Part shown: positions 56,839 through 64,000 of the stretch, piece by piece
Position numbering within the stretch: position 1 is the stretch's first letter
Layout of the letters: every line of letters starts with the position of its first letter
Source: Cytophagaceae bacterium
Lineage (GTDB): Bacteria; Bacteroidota; Bacteroidia; Cytophagales; Cytophagaceae
Assembly: GCA_025054875.1 (NCBI GenBank)
Contig: JANWYS010000002.1
Location: 1-64,000 of the forward strand
Direction of reading: 5' to 3'
Length of the DNA stretch: 64,000 nucleotides
Notes under the pieces: model-generated
The model's database searches: none
What the model was told of the DNA's origin: nothing
What the model saw: the letters and a program-made list of their open reading frames with translations, nothing else
Made by a program: the position numbers and the translations under genes

Positions 56839-57558
56839 ATGGCAAATGTACGAAAACTTTATCTGATACCTTCAGAACTGGCCCTAGGTATGGGGTCTGA
56901 AACCCTGCCTAAGCATACTATATGTGGGATTAAAAGTTTGCGATATTTTTTTGTTGAGAACGTAAAAACCACACGCCGCTTCATAAGCTCGCTGAAACTT
57001 GACAAAAAAATTGAAGACTTATTTTTTTTTGAAATTACAGAAAGCATAACCGATAAAGATATGGCAGATTTTATTTCTACTATACCTTCCGGAGAAAACA
57101 TCGGTCTGCTTTCTGATTGCGGAAACCCTTGCATAGCCGACCCCGGAGCAAAAGTAGTATCGTATGCTCACCGACATGATATACAGGTCATACCATTGGT
57201 GGGACCTTCGTCTATATTGCTCACATTAATCGCTTCCGGCTTCAACGGGCAAAATTTTGCTTTTCATGGGTATGTACCTATTGAAAAAGTTGCCCTGGTG
57301 GAGTTTCTGAAAAAAATAGAAAATGAATCACAGCGTGAAAATAAAACGCAACTGTTTATGGACACACCTTACCGCAACAACCGCTTACTGGAAACCATAC
57401 TGACGGTGTGCCGCTCACAAACAAAACTTTGTATAGCTGCTAACCTGACAGCAGAAAATGAATACGTTCGTTCGCTTAGTATACATGAATGGAAAAAAAA
57501 TTTGCCTTCTCTTCACAAACAACCTGTCATGTATGCATTGTATGCGGCTACCCTTTAA
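56839..57558 (+). CDS. RsmI-like tetrapyrrole-methylase-fold methyltransferase
   Basis: 239 residues from ATG 56839 (TTG 56833 rejected). LYLIPSELALG at the start, FISTIPSGENIGLLSDCGNPCIADPGAKVV (SAM-binding, near 88-117) and VGPSSILLTLIASGFNGQNFAFHGYVP identify the SAM-methylase fold of RsmI, which methylates C1402 of 16S rRNA. It is shorter than RsmI (about 280) and lacks its C-terminal domain; Bacteroidota carry this short paralogue. Convergent with the aminotransferase, overlapping by 11 bp. Confidence 0.85.
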   Translation: MANVRKLYLIPSELALGMGSETLPKHTICGIKSLRYFFVENVKTTRRFISSLKLDKKIEDLFFFEITESITDKDMADFISTIPSGENIGLLSDCGNPCIADPGAKVVSYAHRHDIQVIPLVGPSSILLTLIASGFNGQNFAFHGYVPIEKVALVEFLKKIENESQRENKTQLFMDTPYRNNRLLETILTVCRSQTKLCIAANLTAENEYVRSLSIHEWKKNLPSLHKQPVMYALYAATL

Positions 57559-58720
57559 AATGTTTCAGCCGATCGTAAGCCTCTTCCATTTTATCAAGTG
57601 GCACACAAAGAGATGCGCGCAGGTAGTCATTGCCGTTGGTGCCGAATATTTTTCCGGGAGTGAAAAAAACATAAACGCTGTATAAAATTTCATCTATCCA
57701 TCCGGCTACGTCAGATGATGGCATGTGCCTGCGGGGTTTGCCCCACACAAACATGCCTACCTGGTCTTTGGCATATTCGATATCCAATAGATCAAATATT
57801 TTAAACACTACTTCACGACGTTGGGTGTATGTTTGGTTGCGTTGATAATGCCAATCTTGGGTGTTATCTAAGGCATTGATAGCGGCCTTTTGTACGGCGT
57901 AAAACATGCCGGAATCTATATTGCTTTTTACAGCCAGTGCATGTTGCAGATAGTCTTTCTTTCCGAGCATCATGCCTACACGCCATCCGGCCATGTTGTG
58001 CGACTTGCTGAGGGAGTTTAGTTCTATGGCCACATCTTTAGCTCCGTCTATTTTTAATATACTCGCAGGCTCTTGTTGGGGCAACACGAGGCTGTAAGGA
58101 TTATCGTGGCATAGCAGGATGTTGTGTTCAGAGGCGAAGCGAACCAGCTTTTCAAACACATAGTATCGTGCGGGCGTACCAGTGGGCATGTGCGGATAGT
58201 TTACCCACATGATTTTGACTCCGGACAAATCCATGTTATTAAGTTCATCGAAATCGGGATACCAATAGTTTTTATCTGTGAGGTTGTAATAAAGAGGCCT
58301 GGCGCCAATGAGAGAGGTGAGAGAGGTGTAAGTAGGATACCCGGGATTGGGTATGAGGGCAGCATCTCCGGGGTTAAGGAATGCCATAGAGATATGGAGT
58401 ATTCCTTCTTTAGAGCCTGCCAGAGGCAACACTTCGCTGTGAGGATCTAAATGTACTTTGTAAGTACGCAGGTACCAATCTGCAATTTTTTCGCGCAATT
58501 CGGGCAGGCCTCTGTAGGGCTGATACCCATGTATATCCGGCCTTGCTGCATGCTCGATGAGCGCTGATACAGTGGCTGTGGAGGGGGGCAAATCGGGGCT
58601 GCCAATACCGAAGTTGATTACGTTTTTACCTTCTTTATTGAGCCGTGCAATTTCTTCTAATTTTTTTACGAAGTAGTACTCCTCTATGGAATGGAGACGT
58701 TCAGCTTTGGGAATAATCAT
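57548..58720 (-). CDS. Class I/II PLP aminotransferase
   Basis: 390 residues from ATG 58720 (MIIPKAERLHSIEEYYF); a longer version from 58747 would overlap pheA by 47 bp. Motifs: NFGIGSPDLPPS, LPLAGSKEGILH, NPGYPTYTS, DNPYS, and ELNSLSKSHNMAGWRVGMM with the Schiff-base Lys. Located just behind pheA with a 20-bp overlap, it is probably the aromatic-amino-acid or aspartate aminotransferase that finishes phenylalanine/tyrosine synthesis; LL-diaminopimelate aminotransferase is a close relative. Confidence 0.9.
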   Translation of the reverse strand: MIIPKAERLHSIEEYYFVKKLEEIARLNKEGKNVINFGIGSPDLPPSTATVSALIEHAARPDIHGYQPYRGLPELREKIADWYLRTYKVHLDPHSEVLPLAGSKEGILHISMAFLNPGDAALIPNPGYPTYTSLTSLIGARPLYYNLTDKNYWYPDFDELNNMDLSGVKIMWVNYPHMPTGTPARYYVFEKLVRFASEHNILLCHDNPYSLVLPQQEPASILKIDGAKDVAIELNSLSKSHNMAGWRVGMMLGKKDYLQHALAVKSNIDSGMFYAVQKAAINALDNTQDWHYQRNQTYTQRREVVFKIFDLLDIEYAKDQVGMFVWGKPRRHMPSSDVAGWIDEILYSVYVFFTPGKIFGTNGNDYLRASLCVPLDKMEEAYDRLKHFKG

Positions 58721-59537
58721 AAATGGTTTCTCCTTTTTTATACTCACCTAAAATTTGTAAATCTTCTACGATGGAATTTATACCTATGCTGTTTTTGAAA
58801 TCCTGATAGTTGTCCCATTCACAGTCTATGTAAAACGTGTATTGGTCGGGTTTACCGAGTATGGGTAAAGATTGTATTCGTGAAAGATTGAGGTTGTTTT
58901 TAACGATGATTTGCAACACCTCAGTAAGAGCGCCCACTCTGTGAGGTAATCTGAAACTTAATGTAGCCTTATCCGGGTCGGGCACTTTGTGCCTTTTATC
59001 GGGAGTCAATATAAAGAAGCGTGTAAAATTTTGTTTCACTGTTTCAATGCTTTCGGCTAATATGTCTAAACCATATAACTCAGCGGCATAGCGGCTGGCA
59101 ATGGCAGCGGTGTCGGTAAGGTTATTTTCTTTTATATCTTTGGCGCTGTCGGCCGTATCGTGAAACTCTTCGATTTTTATATGAGGATATTGCGCCAAAA
59201 ATTCGTCGCACTGAGCTAATGCCATATAGTGTGATTTTATTTTTTTTATCTGATGTAGCGCAACACCCGGCAAAGCCATGAGATTTAATTCTATACGCAA
59301 CTGAATTTCTCCTATGATTTTCAGATTGTATGATTGTATGAGAGAGTAGTTGGGCAGTATGCTGGCAGCTATGGAATTTTCAATGGCCATCACGGCAAAG
59401 TCACATTGCTCTTTTTTCAGTTGTTCGCACACTTCTCTGAAAGTGTTGCAGGGGATAGTTATAATGCTTTCTCCAAAATATTTTCGTGCGGCGATGTCGT
59501 GAAAAGAGGCCTTGCCTCCTTGTATGGCTACCTTCAT
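58701..59537 (-). CDS. pheA: Prephenate dehydratase
   Basis: 278 residues. The catalytic domain (1-185) has VAIQGGKASFHDIAARKYFG, FAVMAIENSIAASILPNY and TRFFILT (motif with the catalytic Thr-Arg). The ACT domain (about 195-270) has FRLPHRVGALTEVLQIIVKNNLNLSRIQSLP, the phenylalanine feedback site. It converts prephenate to phenylpyruvate. Upstream of the overlapping aminotransferase in a two-gene operon. No chorismate mutase domain. Confidence 0.96.
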   Translation of the reverse strand: MKVAIQGGKASFHDIAARKYFGESIITIPCNTFREVCEQLKKEQCDFAVMAIENSIAASILPNYSLIQSYNLKIIGEIQLRIELNLMALPGVALHQIKKIKSHYMALAQCDEFLAQYPHIKIEEFHDTADSAKDIKENNLTDTAAIASRYAAELYGLDILAESIETVKQNFTRFFILTPDKRHKVPDPDKATLSFRLPHRVGALTEVLQIIVKNNLNLSRIQSLPILGKPDQYTFYIDCEWDNYQDFKNSIGINSIVEDLQILGEYKKGETIYDYSQS

Positions 59538-59915
59538 GTAATGATTCGAATTTGATTAAAAAGTACCAACTGATTTTTTAAATTTCAAACAAGTTTCTCA
59601 ACCGAGCTTGGCAAAGTAAATACATTAGAAGTAAGAATAAAAATGACAATCGGAGTATACAACATAATATCCGAATTTGACCATGTTGTGAAAACAGATC
59701 ACATTAACTGAGTTAATATACTCAAGGGATTTTCTGTTAGTAATTAGGTTACTCTGAAACAGGCATTATATGAGTTCAGCTAGTTACTAAGATTAATGAT
59801 TCATCGTGCCTGATTGGTATGAATTTGCATTATATGATACTTCATGATACCATGATAAAAGTACGATACCGTTTCTTCAATTTGAAATTCAGATGATGCA
59901 TGGTGTGCTGATTGC
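59538..59915. other. Intergenic, no gene seen
   Basis: 378 bp between the sensor kinase 3' end and pheA. AT-rich, some short direct repeats (CATGATA near 59850). No gene, RNA or good terminator recognised. Confidence 0.5.
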
Positions 59916-61436
59916 TCATGAGTAATCTGTATTCGCGGAAGTTTTCAAGGCATGGTTTGTTAAAGGAATACGCACATAAATTTTAGTGCCATTGGCCTGA
60001 GAGGAAGATATTTTGATTTCGCCGTTGAGTAGCTCTGTTCGGGCTTGCATGTTGTAGATACCATTTTTATGCAAGTCGGTTCTTTTGGCTGAAAGTATTT
60101 TATGGGCATCAAAACCTACTCCATCATCTGTGATGATGAGCAGAAGATGATCATTTTTTTGATTTAACTGAACGATAATATTTTCGGCATGAGCATGTTT
60201 CAAAGCGTTATTGAGCGCTTCCTGACATATTCTGTAAAGAGCAATTTCCAGGGCGCTATCAAAACGTTTTTGCTGTAGGTTACTGTCAAAGATAATGGTA
60301 GTACGTGAAGTTTTGCTGAGTTGTTCAATGAGCATTTCTAACGCTGAGCGAATGCCAAAGTCAGTAAGTACGCTTGGCATAAGGTTAAAGGATATAGTGC
60401 GAACTTCGGCAATGGTCTCGGTGATAAGTTGTTTAAGTTCGTTAAAATTTTGAGTGTCTTTTTCATTTTCAAAAGGTAGTTGGCCAATATTTTCGGCTTT
60501 AAGTTTCAATGCAGTGAGCATTTGGCCAAGGCCATCGTGAAGTTCGATGGCTATACGTTTGCGTTCTTCTTCCTGCCCTTCTATGAGAGAAGCCGAACGT
60601 ATTTTGCCATGCATTATCTGGTTATTAATTTTTTCTTCGGTAGCGGTGAGTAGTTTTTGTTCGGTCTCCTGTAATGACCGGTTGAGTTGCATTAATTCAT
60701 CATTTTTGCGTATAACGTCTGCTTCAGATTTTATGAGCATTTCAATGGTTTCGTTAATTTTTTGCGTAGCCGGCCTGAAGATGAAAATACCTTCCAGAAA
60801 GAGCACAAGCATTGTGATGATGAAAAGAATGAGTTCTGTTTGTTTCAAGTATTTCACTCTTTGATTGGCCTCTAAATCGTATTGAAACACAATTTTATTC
60901 TGAAGTTCAAGAAATTTTTTTTCGTTTTTCAAAATGATCTGTTTGGCTTGTTTTATTTCATCGTGCGTCAGTAAGTTTATACCAGAGTAATGGTTTAGAA
61001 TGTTCGTTGCTTCGTGGTACATGATTTTCATATATGGAGTGATGGCTTTATGCATACTGTCTAACACAGGGCTGTTTTTTACAGGTAATTTTTTTTCATG
61101 GACGATAACACCGTTTCTGAGTCCGTTGAAACAACTATCCCACAAGGTAAGTGCATTTTTTAATTCAACTAAATAGTCTTTGCGTTCTTTTGTATAAGAA
61201 GAATCTGTAATGAGGAGAATGGTTTTACATATTTTCTGACTGAGCATACGTTGCCGGCCGGCAATGTTGATGACTCTTGAGTCGCTTTGCAAGTCGGTGA
61301 TTGAACTTTGTATAAGTAACTGTCCGGTGATGGTACATAGGGCTACCAGGCCCAACGCTATGGAGTATAAAATGATGAGCCTATTGGAAATATTTTTGTT
61401 CAGATGCTTTCGCTCTCTAATATTTTCCTCCGACAT
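59916..61436 (-). CDS. NarX-like sensor histidine kinase
   Basis: 506 residues. TM1 about 20-42; periplasmic four-helix PilJ/NarX-type sensor with INIAGRQRMLSQKI (56-69), the same segment as the NarX/NarQ P-box region; TM2 about 202-220; a coiled-coil signalling helix (225-280); HisKA_3 with ERKRIAIELHDGLGQML (phospho-accepting His300); HATPase_c with DDGVGFD. It follows nirBD by 126 bp on the same strand, so it probably senses nitrate or nitrite. Its response regulator (NarL/LuxR type) is not seen to its left. Confidence 0.9.
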   Translation of the reverse strand: MSEENIRERKHLNKNISNRLIILYSIALGLVALCTITGQLLIQSSITDLQSDSRVINIAGRQRMLSQKICKTILLITDSSYTKERKDYLVELKNALTLWDSCFNGLRNGVIVHEKKLPVKNSPVLDSMHKAITPYMKIMYHEATNILNHYSGINLLTHDEIKQAKQIILKNEKKFLELQNKIVFQYDLEANQRVKYLKQTELILFIITMLVLFLEGIFIFRPATQKINETIEMLIKSEADVIRKNDELMQLNRSLQETEQKLLTATEEKINNQIMHGKIRSASLIEGQEEERKRIAIELHDGLGQMLTALKLKAENIGQLPFENEKDTQNFNELKQLITETIAEVRTISFNLMPSVLTDFGIRSALEMLIEQLSKTSRTTIIFDSNLQQKRFDSALEIALYRICQEALNNALKHAHAENIIVQLNQKNDHLLLIITDDGVGFDAHKILSAKRTDLHKNGIYNMQARTELLNGEIKISSSQANGTKIYVRIPLTNHALKTSANTDYS

Positions 61437-61562
61437 ATATACCTGATCCCATGATGTGTTGTACCGATTATTAAATTACAGAATGAAGTTCTATTCGCTC
61501 GGGCATTTCAGTTCATGTAGTTTACATAAAAGAATTTGAGATTGAAAACATATACAAACACT

Positions 61563-61928
61563 TCATACCTCATCATTTATAGAAATATAAACGTATCCGT
61601 TTTCTATTTTAATGGGAAAAGTTTTTATGGTGTAATCCTCACCACTGAGGCAAGTGCCGTTTTCCAGAGAGAAGGTTTTCTTGTGAAAAGGACATGCTAC
61701 CTTCGGGATGTTGTCTGCACATCCAATCATGCCTCTTGAAAGGATCATTTGTTTTTTGTGAGGGCACTCGTTTTGTGTGGCATACCACTTACCGGTTCTG
61801 GTGAAGTTGAAAACGGCTATCTGTTCATTTCCTATTTTTACGGCAGCGCCGCCATTTTCAGGTATGTCGGTGGTGCGGCATGCCTTAATCCATTTAGTTT
61901 GCTCTAGCACTTCGTTCATAGTTACCAT
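61563..61928 (-). CDS. nirD: Nitrite reductase small subunit, Rieske type
   Basis: 121 residues forming a Rieske [2Fe-2S] domain: CPHKKQ and CPFHKKTF supply the CxH and CxxH ligands. The small subunit of the NADH-dependent cytoplasmic nitrite reductase. Its ATG (61928) overlaps the nirB stop (61922) by 7 bp, so it is co-translated with nirB. Confidence 0.95.
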   Translation of the reverse strand: MVTMNEVLEQTKWIKACRTTDIPENGGAAVKIGNEQIAVFNFTRTGKWYATQNECPHKKQMILSRGMIGCADNIPKVACPFHKKTFSLENGTCLSGEDYTIKTFPIKIENGYVYISINDEV

Positions 61929-64000
61929 TCTTTAGCTTTTATTTGATCACGCATGGGTTCGAATTGTACGGTAGGATCTTTTTCGTCTGTATTTACAAAG
62001 TATCTGAATTTGTTTCGTATTTCGGGCGTTTCGACGGCTTCTTTCCATTCACATTTGTAGTTACTGATGAGAATTTGCATTTCTTTTTCCAGTTCTTCGG
62101 CTATTCCGAGACTGTCGTTGATGATGACATCTCTCAAGTATTCAATACCGCCTTCGAGTTTGTTGAACCATGTAGCCGTACGTGTGAGAGGGTCTGCAGT
62201 GCGAATATAGAACATAAGGAAGCGATCGATGTATTTTATGCAGGTTTCTTTGTCAATATCTGAAGCAAGCAACACAGCGTGTTGTGGCTTGGCACCGCCG
62301 TTTCCGCACACATACAGGTTCCATCCTTTTTCGGTAGCGATGATACCGAAGTCTTTAGACTGGGCTTCGGCACATTCGCGTACACATCCGGAAACAGCAG
62401 CTTTTATTTTATGCGGAGCACGAAGTCCTTTGTATCGGTTTTCGATTTCGATAGCAAAGCTTACAGAGTCGTGCAATCCGAAGCGGCACCATGTAGAGCC
62501 TACACAGCTTTTTACGGTACGGAGGGCCTTTCCGTAAGCATGTCCGCTTTCAAAACCGGCATTGATGAGCTCTTCCCATATAGCCGGCAAGTCGTTGAGG
62601 TGAGCACCAAACATGTCTATGCGTTGTCCTCCGGTGATTTTGGTATACAAACCATACTTTTTGGCAACTTGTCCGATTACGATGAGTTTATCAGGAGTGA
62701 TTTCGCCGCCGGGAATGCGGGGTACAACAGAGTAAGTTCCTCCTTTTTGAAGATTTGCCAGAAAGCGATCGTTAGTATCCTGAATGGTGTCTTGTTTGAG
62801 GATATTATCGTTATACAAACTGGCAAGTATGGATGCTATGGCGGGCTTGCATACTTCGCATCCATGTCCTCTGCCAAAGCGATTCAGAATGTCATCATAC
62901 GTATGCAGTCGGTTTATTCTGATCAGGTCAAAAAGTTCTTGTCTGGTGTAGTTGAAATGTTCACACAGAATATTCCGGAGGTAAACTCCTTTGGCTTTGA
63001 GTGTAGCTGCGAGCAGGTCTTTGAGCATGGGCGTACATCCTCCGCATCCTGTACCCGCCTTAGTGCATTTTTTTATCGTATTTACATCTTGTATCTGATG
63101 TTCGTCAATTGCACGACATATAGCACCTTTGTTTACAGATTCGCAAGAGCAAATTAATGCTTCGTCGGGGAGATTAAGTAAATAATTTTTGTTGTCGCTG
63201 CTTTCAGTAGCCTTGTTTGCAAAGAGTAGATTTTCGGGGTTCTGTGGCAGTACTATTTTATTGAGATAAGTTTGCAACATCATACCGTATTGCTCGGTAT
63301 CTCCCACCAATATAGCACCGAGAAGGTACTTTCCGTCTGCAGTTATATTCAGGCGTTGATAGATGAGTTTATGTTTATCTTCATAGACTATAGTTTTGGC
63401 ATCGGGTTCTTCAATGAATGGATTGCCAATGCTGGCTACATCGGTACCTATAAGTTTTAGTTTAGTGGAGAGGTCGCAACCATTGAATGTTTTGGTTTGT
63501 TCAGGCTGACATAGGTTGTGAGCTACCACTTCTGCCATGTCATATCCGGGAGCTACAAGGCCATATATCATTCCTTCGTAAGAGGCACATTCACCTATGG
63601 CATATATGGAGGGGTCAGAAGTTTGCAGCAAGTGGTTTACTTTGAACCCACCGCGCGGGCCTTTCTCCAATCCACATTTATCGGCCAGTTCATCCCTTGC
63701 TTTTATTCCGGCAGATATGATGAGTATGTCAGATTCTATGGAAGATTCATCTGAGAAGGTGAGTCCGTTAATGGCCTGATTTCCGGTGATAGTTCTAGTA
63801 TTTTTATTCAATAGGATAGTGAGGCCGAGTTTTTCCAGCTGCTTTTGTAAAATGGCAGAGGCCTTTTCATCCAGCTGGCGAGGCATAAGGCGTTGAGCAA
63901 ATTCGATGACATATACTTTTTGAAGCCCCATGTCTAAAAGAGCTTTGGCTGCTTCCAGCCCTAAGAGGCCTCCTCCTATCACGCTGCCGGTTTTAGCTTT
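61922..64000 (-). CDS. nirB: Nitrite reductase large subunit, 5' end outside window
   Basis: About 692 residues visible; the frame is open to the right edge, so the N-terminal flavin part is cut. Seen in order: NAD-binding Rossmann motif (VIGGGLLGLEAAKALLDMG), the BFD-like [2Fe-2S] domain (CSCESVNKGAICRAI ... CTKAGTGCGGC), a second CEVCKP segment, and sulfite/nitrite reductase hemoprotein halves with SCVGSTWCRFGLHDSV and SGCVRECAEAQSKDFGIIAT, which ligate siroheme and [4Fe-4S]. It reduces nitrite to ammonium with NADH for assimilation, together with NirD. Confidence 0.96.
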   Translation of the reverse strand, partial: KAKTGSVIGGGLLGLEAAKALLDMGLQKVYVIEFAQRLMPRQLDEKASAILQKQLEKLGLTILLNKNTRTITGNQAINGLTFSDESSIESDILIISAGIKARDELADKCGLEKGPRGGFKVNHLLQTSDPSIYAIGECASYEGMIYGLVAPGYDMAEVVAHNLCQPEQTKTFNGCDLSTKLKLIGTDVASIGNPFIEEPDAKTIVYEDKHKLIYQRLNITADGKYLLGAILVGDTEQYGMMLQTYLNKIVLPQNPENLLFANKATESSDNKNYLLNLPDEALICSCESVNKGAICRAIDEHQIQDVNTIKKCTKAGTGCGGCTPMLKDLLAATLKAKGVYLRNILCEHFNYTRQELFDLIRINRLHTYDDILNRFGRGHGCEVCKPAIASILASLYNDNILKQDTIQDTNDRFLANLQKGGTYSVVPRIPGGEITPDKLIVIGQVAKKYGLYTKITGGQRIDMFGAHLNDLPAIWEELINAGFESGHAYGKALRTVKSCVGSTWCRFGLHDSVSFAIEIENRYKGLRAPHKIKAAVSGCVRECAEAQSKDFGIIATEKGWNLYVCGNGGAKPQHAVLLASDIDKETCIKYIDRFLMFYIRTADPLTRTATWFNKLEGGIEYLRDVIINDSLGIAEELEKEMQILISNYKCEWKEAVETPEIRNKFRYFVNTDEKDPTVQFEPMRDQIKAKEW

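Noticed and set aside
62279-63157. 292-residue antisense ORF over nirB
   Set aside because: The opposite strand carries the complete nirB motifs; this frame has no recognisable domain and is a shadow of nirB codon usage.

Overview
The window is AT-rich DNA from a Bacteroidota bacterium, most likely an aerobic, environmental member of the Cytophagales/Chitinophagales/Sphingobacteriales type. This rests on several secreted proteins with type IX secretion (T9SS) C-terminal sorting domains, a PorP/SprF-like protein, a TamL-like outer-membrane lipoprotein, a MetRS with a KISTS signature, promoters of the TTTG-N19-TAnnTTTG kind, and TTG starts. No transposase, phage gene or CRISPR array was seen.

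Layout. 1-7 kb: two secreted proteins (a DUF4434-type protein cut by the left edge and a large T9SS cargo with a possible lysozyme-like domain) and a TPR protein. 7-17 kb: clpB, a PLP enzyme, then a plus-strand run of rluD-like, FAD oxidoreductase, a large propeller/barrel protein and a beta-lactamase-fold hydrolase. 17.2-22.3 kb is the accessory island: two copies of a 108-bp GC-rich repeat, a broken Rhs toxin tip followed by an intact, ATGA-coupled putative immunity gene, a second eroded C-terminus coupled to a membrane protein, and more orphan small genes including a DUF6304-like protein. 22-29 kb: a T9SS protein, a START-like protein, tRNA-Met, an alpha/beta hydrolase, a glutaryl-CoA-type dehydrogenase and a solitary Cas6-like gene. 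29.8-41.1 kb: sucC, fur, a STAS protein, purA, a lipoprotein, a patatin, porP/sprF-like, metG, an EamA transporter and a methyltransferase. 41.1-42 kb: a decayed M15D (VanX-like) dipeptidase and a third copy of the GC-rich repeat. 42-64 kb: queD-folE, a T9SS metallopeptidase, ligA, PAP2-hemF, tamL-like against an rRNA methyltransferase, a GAF protein, DUF2905, an RsmI-like gene, pheA with an aminotransferase, and an assimilatory nitrite reductase operon (nirB-nirD) followed by a NarX-like sensor kinase. The right edge cuts nirB.

Most genes are housekeeping. The novel material is in the GC-rich repeat family (one copy pair shows a compensatory base change in a hairpin), the Rhs toxin/immunity graveyard, and the Cas6 gene that has no CRISPR neighbours. 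All functional calls come from reading sequence and motifs; no database search was run.
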